The notes below the pieces were generated by a model, which was not told the origin of the DNA, made no database searches, and was given only the letters and a program-made list of their open reading frames with translations. Source: Bosea sp. 685 (lineage in GTDB: Bacteria > Pseudomonadota > Alphaproteobacteria > Rhizobiales > Beijerinckiaceae). Taken from it: a DNA stretch of 64,000 nt. Positions 17,350 through 25,189 of the stretch are shown piece after piece. How positions within the stretch are numbered: position 1 is the stretch's first letter; each line of letters opens with the position of its first letter. The translations under genes and the position numbers were made by a program. The stretch covers positions 1 through 64,000 of the forward strand of contig NZ_CP134779.1 of NCBI RefSeq assembly GCF_031884435.1, in the 5' to 3' direction.

Positions 17350-18414
17350 CTAGTCTGCCCTCGTCATGTTCAGCGGGAGCGTGAAGCCGAACACCATGCC
17401 GCGCGGATGGTTGAGCGCGGCATAGATCGTGCCGCCATGAGCCTCGACGATCGAGCGGCTGATCGCCAGCCCCATGCCCATGCCGCCGGGCCTGGTCGTG
17501 TAGAAGGCCTCGAAGACCTGCGCGATCGCCACTGGCGTGAGACTGACGCCGGTGTCGCGAACGCTCACCGTGATCTTGCTGGCGTCAGAAGCCGCGCTGA
17601 CGAGCAGGTCGCGCGGGCCGGTCTCCAGGCCACCCATCGTCTCGGCGGCGTTGACCACGAGATTGAGGACGACCTGTTGCAGCTGGACACGGTCGATCAA
17701 GGGAGGCGGAAGGTCGACGCCGTAATCGGTGCGCAGCGTGACGCGGTTGCGGCGGATCTCGGCGCGCGCCAGGACCAGGGCCTCATCGATCAGTTCGACG
17801 AGGTCGACCCTGTCGCGCGAGGGCGGCGATTTGGTCACGAGGCGGCGGACGCGGCCGATGACCTCGCCGGCGCGATCGGCATCGGTCACGACCCGGCCGA
17901 GCGCGCGTCTTGCTTCATCGGGCGAAGGCGGCGAGGCGTCGAGCCAGCGCAAGGCGGCATGCCCATTGGCGACGATGCCGGCAAGCGGCTGGCTGACCTC
18001 ATGGGCGATCGAGGCCGTGAGTTCACCCATGGTGGTGACGCGCGCCATATGGGCCAGATCCGCCAGGGCCTGTCGGGCGCGGGCCTCGGTGGTCTCGTTC
18101 CTGATCGCGAGAAAGGTCGTCGTTGCGATGGCGAGCAGGCTCAAGGCGCCGTTCACCAGGCCCGACTGGCGGTCGCCATGGGTGGTGAGGACATAGCTCA
18201 CGACCGTCAGGACGGCGCATCCGACACCGATGGTCGCGACGAAGCGCGTCCGGCCGGACTGAGCCGCGATCAGGATGACCGCGACATAGAGGACGGCAAA
18301 GGCGATCTCCCGATCCGTGACGGTGTCGGCAGCGAAAATGGCGGCGACGAACACCGAAAGCCCCAGCCAAAGCAGGGGCCTCTCGATCGGAAATGTCAGC
18401 CTCTTGCGTCTCAT
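17350..18414 (-). CDS. Membrane sensor histidine kinase, FixL-like
   Basis: A 354-aa kinase if started at the ATG at 18414 (MRRKRLTFPIERPLLWL); the open frame extends upstream into a repeat but without support. About four hydrophobic segments fill residues 12-105, with no obvious extracytoplasmic sensor domain. The H-box is ELTASIAHEVSQPLAG with His138, the N-box is QQVVLNLVVNAAETM, and the G2 box is GMGMGLAISRSIVEAHGG. The G1 box reads DTGVSL instead of the usual DxGxG. It pairs with the downstream response regulator. The signal may be sensed in the membrane. Confidence 0.9.
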   Translation of the reverse strand: MRRKRLTFPIERPLLWLGLSVFVAAIFAADTVTDREIAFAVLYVAVILIAAQSGRTRFVATIGVGCAVLTVVSYVLTTHGDRQSGLVNGALSLLAIATTTFLAIRNETTEARARQALADLAHMARVTTMGELTASIAHEVSQPLAGIVANGHAALRWLDASPPSPDEARRALGRVVTDADRAGEVIGRVRRLVTKSPPSRDRVDLVELIDEALVLARAEIRRNRVTLRTDYGVDLPPPLIDRVQLQQVVLNLVVNAAETMGGLETGPRDLLVSAASDASKITVSVRDTGVSLTPVAIAQVFEAFYTTRPGGMGMGLAISRSIVEAHGGTIYAALNHPRGMVFGFTLPLNMTRAD

Positions 18415-18475
18415 GCATCGACCCCTGCACCGACCTCTGCACCGCGCCCGGCGAAGCCGTCTTCGATCGATACTT

Positions 18476-18602
18476 AGAGCAGTTTCCGATCCGAATGGAC
18501 CGGAAACTGCTCTAGATCCTTGTTTTAACGCGTTTTCTTCACGCAAACGCTTCGCGTTTGTCGCGAGGGAACCGGTATCCGCTTCGCTCGAAAACGCTCT
18601 AG
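18476..18602 (+). repeat. Mosaic intergenic repeat, copy A
   Basis: The element begins with a 13-bp inverted repeat (AGAGCAGTTTCCG/CGGAAACTGCTCT), continues through CGTTTTCTTCACGCAAACG and a small AAACGC/GCGTTT hairpin, and ends in CGCTCGAAAACGCTCT. Copies B (21869-21996) and C (23227-23320, inverted and internally deleted) share these blocks. It lies upstream of the kinase gene and could affect its transcription. The layout resembles the mosaic intergenic repeats of rhizobia. Confidence 0.85.
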
Positions 18603-18642
18603 CTGATGCCCGGCGGGGTGCGACCGTCGCGTCCCGCCGGGT

Positions 18643-19965
18643 TCAGTCGGGGTCGTCGAGCGTGAACAGGTCGGCCTGCTCGTCATAGGCGAAGTACTCG
18701 GCGTAGCGCGCCCAGTTCGTGACCGCCTTCAGGGTCATGGCGGCGTAGTCTTCCGACATGTGATCCTCAAGCTCGTCGCGGAAGCGCCGCGCCGGGGCGC
18801 GATGGCTCGGCCGTTCGTCGAGCACGCGGCGGATATGGGCTGCGAGCGGCACATAGATCGCCAGATGCTGCGAGAAGAGACGCTTGCGCTCGTCGACGTT
18901 GCTGTCGGCGAAACGCAGGCCAGGCGCCGTGAGCTTGATGTCGCCGCCCTCCAGATCGGCGAAGCGCAGGAGCTGGAGCGTTTCCGCCACCGGGAAGAGA
19001 TCATCGATCTCAAGATGCAGCTCGGCAGCAAGCGGCGGCAGGTCGGCCTCGCCCTTGTAGGGATCGGCCGCAATCGCTTCGATCATGCCGGCCATCAGAT
19101 TGGTCGAGACGCGCGGCAGCGACATGGAGATGCCGGTGCCGGGGAAAAGGCCCTCGCGTACCGGTGCGCCCGACCTGGCGGTCATGCGGGCATAGATGTC
19201 CTCGACCAGCATGCGGAAGGTCGGGTCGAGCCGGTTGCGGGGCTGGGGCATGTCGACCTTGATCTCGGCGATCACCCGCCCGGGGTTGGAGCCGAAGATC
19301 AGGATGCGGTCGCACATCAGCACCGCCTCCTCGATGTTGTGGGTCACCATCAGAATGGCCTCGATCGGCATCCGCCCCTCGCACCAGAGGTCGAGCAGGT
19401 CGGTGCGCAAAGTCTCCGCCGTGAGCACGTCGAGCGCCGAGAACGGCTCGTCCATCAGCAGCACCTTGGGATGGACGACGAGTGCGCGCGCCAGCCCGAC
19501 GCGCTGGCGCATGCCGCCCGAAAGCTCCTTCGGATAGGCGCTCTCGAAGCCGTCGAGGCCGATCAGGTCGATCGCCGCGAGCGCACGCTTGCGCCGCTCG
19601 GCCGGGACCACGCCCTGCGCCTCCAGCCCGAGCTCGACATTTTCCAGCACGGTCAGCCAGGGGAAGAGTGCGAAACTCTGGAAGACCACGGCGACGCCCG
19701 AGGTCGGTCCGGTTACCGGTTCGCCCTGAAAGGTGACGGTGCCGCTGCTCGGCGCGATCAGGCCGGCGATGGCGCGAAGGAGGGTCGACTTGCCCGATCC
19801 GGAGCGGCCGAGCAGGCCGACGATCTCGGCGGGCCTGAGCTCGACATCGACCTTGTCGAGCACGATGAGCGAGCCCGATGCGCCCTTGTCGTAGGTCTGG
19901 CAGACCTGGGCAGCGCTGACGAGCGGCGCGGTCCTGGCAGTCCGGGTGATGACGGTCGCGTCCAT
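18643..19965 (-). CDS. ABC transporter ATPase with C-terminal AAA-associated domain (nitrate/sulfonate type)
   Basis: A 440-aa protein, much longer than a simple SsuB/TauB ATPase (about 250 aa). The N-terminal half is a standard ATPase: GRSGSGKST (Walker A), LSGGMRQR (signature), VLLMDEPFSALD (Walker B) and MVTHNIEEAV (switch). Residues from about 285 to the end match the AAA-associated C-terminal domain found on some of these ATPases, ending in NWARYAEYFAYDEQADLFTLDDPD. It lies 25 nt downstream of a fused permease gene. No solute-binding protein is nearby, so the transported solute is unknown. Confidence 0.9.
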   Translation of the reverse strand: MDATVITRTARTAPLVSAAQVCQTYDKGASGSLIVLDKVDVELRPAEIVGLLGRSGSGKSTLLRAIAGLIAPSSGTVTFQGEPVTGPTSGVAVVFQSFALFPWLTVLENVELGLEAQGVVPAERRKRALAAIDLIGLDGFESAYPKELSGGMRQRVGLARALVVHPKVLLMDEPFSALDVLTAETLRTDLLDLWCEGRMPIEAILMVTHNIEEAVLMCDRILIFGSNPGRVIAEIKVDMPQPRNRLDPTFRMLVEDIYARMTARSGAPVREGLFPGTGISMSLPRVSTNLMAGMIEAIAADPYKGEADLPPLAAELHLEIDDLFPVAETLQLLRFADLEGGDIKLTAPGLRFADSNVDERKRLFSQHLAIYVPLAAHIRRVLDERPSHRAPARRFRDELEDHMSEDYAAMTLKAVTNWARYAEYFAYDEQADLFTLDDPD

Positions 19966-19990
19966 GGTGCGTTTCCTCCAGCGGAAGGGG

Positions 19991-21751
19991 TCAGTCGAGA
20001 CGCAGGCGGCGTTCTGCGAAGACGTAGAGCGGGCGCCAGAGCGTGCGGTTGAACAGGGTGACGAAGAGCGACATCACGGCGATGCCCAGGACGACGCGGG
20101 GGAAATCGCCCGCTTCGGTCGCCTTGGCGATGTAGGAGCCGAGCCCATAGGCCTCGAGCTTGGTGTTACCCCAGCTCACGACCTCGGCGACGATGCTGGC
20201 GTTCCACGAGCCGCCCGATGCCGTCAGCGCTCCGGTGACGTAATAGGGGAAGATTCCCGGCAGCATGACACGGCGCCACCATGTCCAGGAGCGCAGCTGA
20301 TAGATCGAGGAGACCTCGCGCAGATCGGTCGGGAAGGCGCTCGCCCCGGCGATCACGTTGAACAGGATGTACCATTGCGTGCCCAGCACCATCAGCGGCG
20401 AGAGCCAGATGTCGGGGTTCGCGCCGGTCGCGACGATGGCGACGACCGCGAAGGGAAACAGCACATTGGCGGGAAAGGCCGCCAGGAACTGCGCGATCGG
20501 CTGGACGCGCTCGGCCACGGCCGGCCGCAGGCCGATCCAGACGCCCAGCGGCACCCAGATCAGGCTGGCCACCGCGATGAGCACGATGACCCTGAGCAGA
20601 GTGACGAGGCCGCGGCCCAAAGGGTCCCAGACATCGGACAGTGACAAGCTCTGGCCGACATAGGACACGGCCATCCAGGCACTCCAGGCGCCGATGGCGA
20701 CGATCAGGCCGAGCCAGGCATAGTCGATGGCCCGCGTGGTCGCCTGTGCATCTCGCCCCGGCACTCGTGCGGCGCGGCGCGTGTGCGGCAGCCGCACCAG
20801 CAGGAGCCGGTTCCAGAGCCAGGCGAATGGGGCCGAGAGATATTTGAGCAGACGCGTGCGCCGGATCAGCCCATAGACCCAGGAGCGCGGCTTCAGCTGG
20901 CCGGCCGTCTGCTCGAAGCGGAATTTGTCGGCCCAGGCGACGATGGGACGGAACAGGAGCTGGTCGTACAGGCCGATCACGATCGCCATCGCCAGCACCG
21001 CCCAGGCGATGGCGGCGAAGTCCTGCTCCTTGATGGCGAGTGCGAGCCAGGAGCCCAGCCCCGGCAATTGGACGGTTGTGTCGCCCACCGTGATCGCCTC
21101 GGAGGCGACCACGAAGAACCAGCCGCCCGACATCGACATCATCGTGTTCCAGACCAGGCCCGGCGCAGCAAAAGGCGCTTCCAGCCGCCAGAAGCGCTGC
21201 CAGGACGAGAGGCCAAAGCCGCGGCTGACTTCGTCGAGGTCGCGCGGCACGGTCTTGAGCGACTGGTAGAAGGAAAAGGCCATGTTCCAGGCCTGGCTGG
21301 TGAAGATCGCAAAGATCGCGGCGCATTCCGCCCCGAGCTGGCTGCCCGGGAACAGGCCCATGAAGAAGGTGACGGTAAAGGTCAGGAAGCCGAGCACCGG
21401 CACCGATTGCAGGATGTCGAGCGCGGGAATGATGATCATCTCGGCGCGCCGGCTCTTGGCGGCGAGCGTCGCGACGACGAAGGTGAAGACCAGCGAGGCG
21501 ATGATCGCCGCAAACATCCTGAGTGTCGTGCGCAGCGCGTATTCCGGCAGCAGGATCGGATCGAGTGCGACCGGGGCGGTGGCAAGGCCCTCCAGCGGCG
21601 AGCGCATTCCCGCGGCGCCATGGAATGCCAGCACGGCGACCGCCGCGAGCAGCGAGAAGGCGGCCAGATCGTAGATATTGGGCAGGATGCGATTGCGGGT
21701 GAGTGCGGCCAGCGCGCTGTGGCCGCCCCGGTCATTTGTGGGAAACACCAT
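19991..21751 (-). CDS. Double-length ABC transporter permease (two fused BPD_transp domains)
   Basis: A 586-aa protein, twice the normal length. Two complete permease domains are visible, each with its own EAA-like loop: EVSRGFGLSSWQRFWRLEAP in the first half and EVSSIYQLRSWTWWRRVMLPG in the second. They are separated by a basic linker at about residues 290-345. Each half resembles the SsuC/TauC type. The fusion would give a single-polypeptide pore that pairs with the long ATPase downstream. Without a binding protein it may use one encoded elsewhere or have a different mode of solute delivery. Confidence 0.9.
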   Translation of the reverse strand: MVFPTNDRGGHSALAALTRNRILPNIYDLAAFSLLAAVAVLAFHGAAGMRSPLEGLATAPVALDPILLPEYALRTTLRMFAAIIASLVFTFVVATLAAKSRRAEMIIIPALDILQSVPVLGFLTFTVTFFMGLFPGSQLGAECAAIFAIFTSQAWNMAFSFYQSLKTVPRDLDEVSRGFGLSSWQRFWRLEAPFAAPGLVWNTMMSMSGGWFFVVASEAITVGDTTVQLPGLGSWLALAIKEQDFAAIAWAVLAMAIVIGLYDQLLFRPIVAWADKFRFEQTAGQLKPRSWVYGLIRRTRLLKYLSAPFAWLWNRLLLVRLPHTRRAARVPGRDAQATTRAIDYAWLGLIVAIGAWSAWMAVSYVGQSLSLSDVWDPLGRGLVTLLRVIVLIAVASLIWVPLGVWIGLRPAVAERVQPIAQFLAAFPANVLFPFAVVAIVATGANPDIWLSPLMVLGTQWYILFNVIAGASAFPTDLREVSSIYQLRSWTWWRRVMLPGIFPYYVTGALTASGGSWNASIVAEVVSWGNTKLEAYGLGSYIAKATEAGDFPRVVLGIAVMSLFVTLFNRTLWRPLYVFAERRLRLD

Positions 21752-21838
21752 GGGTCACCTCGGGCTTCTGTTGCCGGTCGGGGCGACCTTGTCGCCGCGA
21801 TCTCGCATGCAAGGGGGCTGTCGGCTCGACCAGGCGGT

Positions 21839-22207
21839 TCAAGCCACCCGGCCGTTCCAGTCGTCGCTAGAGCAGCTTCCGATCCAATTGGATCGTCCAA
21901 TAGCTCTAGCCCTTTGTTTTGACGCGTTTTCTCCGCGCAAACGCTTCGCTTTTGTCGCGAGGGAACCGGTGTTCACTTCGCTCGAAAACGCTCCAGGTCG
22001 GGCCTCGTCGAGAGAAGCGCTCCCCTGGCTGGACCAGCGGCACTCCAGGCGACCGGCAGCGTTGAGACACCATATCGCGACCGGTACCGGACGCCGTGCG
22101 GGATGCAGGCGAAGGATCGCGCAGGCGCCCTTGCTGAAGCCGATGCCGTCGGTTCGGCCTTGGTTGGAAAGGGCCGTCCGGCCGCGGAAGCGAATGATGT
22201 TGCTCAT
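21839..22207 (-). CDS. Small protein of unknown function whose 3' half lies in a repeat
   Basis: A 122-aa reading frame beginning MSNIIRFRGRTALSNQGR. A near-perfect ribosome binding site (GAGGAGGTGAACC) directly precedes its ATG, the best evidence that it is translated. The first 60 or so residues are unique. The remainder, from about SLDEARPGAFSSEVNTG, is encoded by mosaic repeat copy B in reverse, so the original C terminus may have been replaced. It lies upstream of the fused permease gene on the same strand. I do not recognise the family. Confidence 0.5.
   Translation of the reverse strand: MSNIIRFRGRTALSNQGRTDGIGFSKGACAILRLHPARRPVPVAIWCLNAAGRLECRWSSQGSASLDEARPGAFSSEVNTGSLATKAKRLRGENASKQRARAIGRSNWIGSCSSDDWNGRVA
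21869..21996 (+). repeat. Mosaic intergenic repeat, copy B
   Basis: It shares AGAGCAG(C/T)TTCCGATCC, TTTGTTTT(G/A)ACGCGTTTTC, CGCAAACGCTTCGC and CTCGAAAACGCTC with copy A over its whole length, with scattered base changes. The first inverted repeat has decayed. It underlies the 3' half of the small gene at 21839-22207. Confidence 0.8.
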
Positions 22208-22728
22208 GGTTCACCTCCTCGGATCGCCTGGCGCCCGCCCACAGGCCGGCATCGCGCACGATCCATGCTGACGGCATGACCTCTCGCCCACGGCCGGAAG
22301 CCATGGTCGATCGATCGCTTGGGTCTTCATCCCCGGTGAAGGGCTGGACCAGTTGTTGTTAAGTCTCTTCGAACCGCGAGCGCGGTGAAGACATGCCCTC
22401 TGTGCTCGCCGCGGCATCTCCGGTCAATCGAACCATGGGTTCGTGAAATATACGATGGTATAGGCGGCGGGTCCGGCAGGTCCTCGCAGCCCAGACCGAG
22501 CCGGCGGCGCCGCGAGGGATCGGATCTGGGCAACCGACGCTCCAAAGCCCTGGGATCTCGACTATTCCAGCCCGGGATATTCGAGCGCACTGCGGCTCCG
22601 GATCGGCGATACAGGGGATGGTGCCTTGGCGCTGCCAGCCCCTTGGGCGGCCAATTTCCGGTTAGGTATCCATGGGTTACTGAGTTATGGTAATCTTACT
22701 GCTCGACAATGACTGGGGCTCACAAGTG
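22208..22728. other. 521-bp intergenic region without a recognisable gene
   Basis: It holds the ribosome binding site of the small minus-strand gene at its left end and the promoter region of the L,D-transpeptidase gene at its right end. Short open frames on both strands lack ribosome binding sites and resemble nothing I know. A stretch around 22440-22465 (GTGAAATATACGATGGTATAGG) is unusually AT-rich for this window and could contain a promoter. Confidence 0.4.
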
Positions 22729-23223
22729 ATGCTGCGGACAAGTATCGTATTGCTCGCCTTGGCGGTTGCCATGCCGGCCGGTGCACGTGAAATCGTTGCC
22801 TATAAGGGCGAGGCGGCCCCGGGCGCGATCGTCATCAAGACCAAGGAACGGCGCTTGTATTTGGTGCAGGGCGATGGCACGGCCATCCGGTACCAGGTCG
22901 CGGTCGGGAAGGTCTCCAAGCAATGGCTTGGCGAGGTGCTGGTCGAGGGCAAGCATGTCGAGCCCGCCTGGTCGCCGCCCGATGAGATCAAGCGCGACAA
23001 CCCCAAGCTGCCCGATGTCATCCCGGGGGGCTCGCCGCGAAACCCGATGGGCGCACGTGCGCTGACGCTGTCCGGCGGCGGACAATATGCGATCCATGGC
23101 ACCAATCGGCCGGATTCGATCGGCACCTTTGCGTCCTATGGCTGCTTTCGGATGTTCAACGACGACATCGTCGATCTGTTCGAACGCGTCTCGGTCGGAA
23201 CCCCAGTCCTGGTCCTGCGCTGA
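22729..23223 (+). CDS. L,D-transpeptidase (YkuD/ErfK family), exported
   Basis: A 164-aa protein from the ATG at 22729, which gives a clean signal peptide (MLRTSIVLLALAVAMPAGA); an in-frame ATG at 22687 would add 14 residues that spoil it. The YkuD catalytic region is AIHGTNRPDSIGTFASYGCF, with His123 and Cys139. The motif is normally SHGC; here it is SYGC, with Tyr137 in place of the second His. The enzyme would form 3-3 cross-links or attach proteins to peptidoglycan in the periplasm. An intergenic repeat follows the stop. Confidence 0.88.
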   Translation: MLRTSIVLLALAVAMPAGAREIVAYKGEAAPGAIVIKTKERRLYLVQGDGTAIRYQVAVGKVSKQWLGEVLVEGKHVEPAWSPPDEIKRDNPKLPDVIPGGSPRNPMGARALTLSGGGQYAIHGTNRPDSIGTFASYGCFRMFNDDIVDLFERVSVGTPVLVLR

Positions 23224-23226
23224 TCG

Positions 23227-23320
23227 CTAGAGTGTTCTCGAGCGAAGCGGACACCGGTTCGCGTGAAGAAAACACGTTAGAACGAAGTGCCTGGAGCAAC
23301 GATCCAGTTGGATCGTTACT
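23227..23320 (-). repeat. Mosaic intergenic repeat, copy C (inverted, internally deleted)
   Basis: Read on the minus strand, it matches copy A from the ATCC core through to AACACTCTAG, but about 25 bases containing the CGCAAACGCTTCGCGTTTGTCG block are missing. It begins 3 nt after the L,D-transpeptidase stop codon and may serve as its 3' end. Confidence 0.7.
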
Positions 23321-23380
23321 TTAAGCAAGCTTACGCGCTGCCAAGTCATGGCAGCGCGCGAAGACCGGAAGCGTTCTTGG

Positions 23381-24115
23381 CTATTGAACGCGGTGGGCGG
23401 AATAGGCCGAGTCCGTGACCTTGGCGCTATTGAGAGACCGCAGGCTGGCGATGTAGTCGGCCGGATAGAGCAGGCTGTTGTTGGGCGCTTGCAGTCCCAT
23501 GAACGTCGCGACCTCGCCGACCCATCTGTTGCAGTTATAGAGCACTGCATGCCAGGCTGGAGAGTTTTTCTGCTTGTTCCTGATATAGGCAGCCACGCGG
23601 CGGTATTGCGCCTCATTCAGGGGAACCCTGAAGCGCGCCGAGATGTATTGGTCTTCCATATCGCCGTCGCTAGGGCCAGTTTCGGACGGAACAGGCAAAA
23701 CATGCCCGACGGTCCAAAGCTGTGGGCCTTCGCCTGCCGGATGTAGTCCGGCGACCTGATCGGCCGTGACCTGGCCGATCTCGCCTTTGGCGTTCAGCCG
23801 GCCATAGACGAGAAAGGTGTGGCCATAGCTGAGAGCGTAGCGCGACCGGAATTCCACGTAATATTGGTCGGTCCTCTGGCTCGCTTCCCGTCGCGAGGCG
23901 CGATGCCGGGTCCCGCGGACGGCCGGAGTGTCCTGCGTGGCGGTTATCTGATTGTCGTCAGGGGGCGCGTAGCGATCCTGCGCTTGGGTCGGGAGCGGCC
24001 CGAAGCCGCAGAACACGCCTGCAGCGCAGGCTATATAAGCCCAAGAGCGCGCTCGTTGATTCAGCTCAACCCACACCGCATAACTCCTGCTTTCGCGAGG
24101 AACGTATATCGGCAC
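23381..24115 (-). CDS. Exported protein of unknown function with a possible Cys/His active site
   Basis: A 244-aa protein. A hydrophobic segment (WAYIACAAGVFCGFGPLPTQA) near residues 25-45 looks like a signal peptide; a shorter start downstream is possible. The mature part contains SYGHTFLVYG and, about 95 residues later, LYNCNRWVGEVATFMGL followed by LLYPADYIASL. A conserved His before a Cys in an NCN context followed by a helix is reminiscent of permuted papain-like (NlpC/P60-related) folds, which is an inference only. It stands alone, facing the L,D-transpeptidase gene across a repeat, so a cell-envelope role is plausible. Confidence 0.65.
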   Translation of the reverse strand: MPIYVPRESRSYAVWVELNQRARSWAYIACAAGVFCGFGPLPTQAQDRYAPPDDNQITATQDTPAVRGTRHRASRREASQRTDQYYVEFRSRYALSYGHTFLVYGRLNAKGEIGQVTADQVAGLHPAGEGPQLWTVGHVLPVPSETGPSDGDMEDQYISARFRVPLNEAQYRRVAAYIRNKQKNSPAWHAVLYNCNRWVGEVATFMGLQAPNNSLLYPADYIASLRSLNSAKVTDSAYSAHRVQ

Positions 24116-24171
24116 AGCGATCGCCGTCGCCGTATCATCGAATGACCGGAGTCATCTCAAATCCAGAGTAA

Positions 24172-24200
24172 GAAAACGGCCGGTTGGACCGGCCGTTTTC
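24172..24200 (-). terminator. Rho-independent terminator after the small lipoprotein gene
   Basis: A perfect 13-bp stem (GAAAACGGCCGGT/ACCGGCCGTTTTC) with a 3-nt loop lies 13 nt after the lipoprotein stop codon on the minus strand, ending in TTTTCTTAC. The A-run on the other side means it could stop transcription in both directions. Confidence 0.85.
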
Positions 24201-24213
24201 TATTGAGCTGGAA

Positions 24214-24339
24214 CTAGCCCTTCGTCACAATCGGTGCAGAAGATGGCGGGGGGGCTTTGCCTTTGCCCTTGCCAATGGTTGCACATCCTCCGACGCCCAT
24301 CAGAGCAACAGACACGGTCAACACCAGAAGCTTTTTCAT
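24214..24339 (-). CDS. 41-residue lipoprotein
   Basis: A short frame encoding MKKLLVLTVSVALMGVGGCA followed by a Lys/Gly/Pro-rich tail (KGKGKAPPP) ending in VTKG. The first 18 residues are a lipoprotein signal peptide, and VGGC is the lipobox with Cys19 as the lipidated residue. A ribosome binding site (GAGGGCG) precedes the ATG, and a strong terminator follows the stop, so it is a stand-alone transcript. The mature part is only 23 residues, very basic and proline-rich, which fits a small envelope lipoprotein. The function is unknown. Confidence 0.82.
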   Translation of the reverse strand: MKKLLVLTVSVALMGVGGCATIGKGKGKAPPPSSAPIVTKG

Positions 24340-24604
24340 TGATTCGCCCTCGTTGAGAACAGTCTAACTATGGATGATAGAAGTTCGACTACTAGTGCGG
24401 ATGCGCAACACCATACCCAATTTCCGTGCCGAACGCCGGTCATGAGGCACGCGACAGAGTATTCCAGATATCGCGTGCGTTTTCAATCACCTAAGCCGTA
24501 TGGGACTAAAGTGCTCAAATTTATGGTTTCCGATGTGGCTTAACAGGCTACCCTGCAGCGATGGCTGCATACGCTCCATAACGTGGCGAGAGCGTTTATG
24601 TTCC

Positions 24605-25189
24605 CTAGCTGATTCTCGGCACGACGCGGCCCGTGCGCGCCATGTAATCAGCGTATTCCGCTCCGAAGGCGTCGAGCATCAGGCGTTCCTCTTGTGCAAC
24701 GCGAAGGGAATACAGAACGCCGAAACCGACTAGGCCCGACAGGCCGGCGATAAGGTTAGGCAGCAGCAAGGCTTGCGCGATCGCCCAGAGCCAGAAGGCC
24801 GAATACATGGGATGCCGGACATAGCGGTACACGCCGCCGGTCACGAGGCGGTGGCTCTCGCGCAGATCCAGAGAGACCGACCAGTTGCGGCCCAGCGCGC
24901 GGTGCGTGAGATGGAACAGGACCAGGGACGCAACCGCGACGACGGCGCCGATCCAGGCCAGCACCGGCTGGAACTGATAATTCGCAAAGCGCGGAAACCC
25001 GATTGCGACATAGATGAAGGGCAGGAGCCCAAGCCCGCTGAACGAGATCGTCAGCAACACGATCTCCCGCATTCCACGGGCGCTGCGGGAGATCGGCGTG
25101 CGCCGCGAGCGCCGTTCATGCGGAATCCGGATGACATACCAGCCGACGGCAAGCAGGACGTAGATCGCCTTCGCGATGGTCAGGGTCAT
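24605..25189 (-). CDS. Isoprenylcysteine carboxyl methyltransferase-like membrane protein
   Basis: A 194-aa protein with about five hydrophobic segments. The C-terminal region has the ICMT/PEMT pattern: GGVYRYVRHPMYSAF, then AQEERLMLDAFGAEYADYMARTGRVVP, where the RHP and EE residues form the S-adenosylmethionine site. Bacterial members methylate small lipids or unknown acceptors rather than prenylated proteins. Its ATG overlaps the stop of the upstream lipase-like gene by 4 nt, so the two are co-translated and may act on the same lipid. The acceptor is unknown. Confidence 0.87.
   Translation of the reverse strand: MTLTIAKAIYVLLAVGWYVIRIPHERRSRRTPISRSARGMREIVLLTISFSGLGLLPFIYVAIGFPRFANYQFQPVLAWIGAVVAVASLVLFHLTHRALGRNWSVSLDLRESHRLVTGGVYRYVRHPMYSAFWLWAIAQALLLPNLIAGLSGLVGFGVLYSLRVAQEERLMLDAFGAEYADYMARTGRVVPRIS

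Noticed and set aside
22385..22693. A 102-codon + strand frame in the gap before the L,D-transpeptidase gene
   Set aside because: No ribosome binding site, Arg/Ser-rich composition and no resemblance to a known protein.
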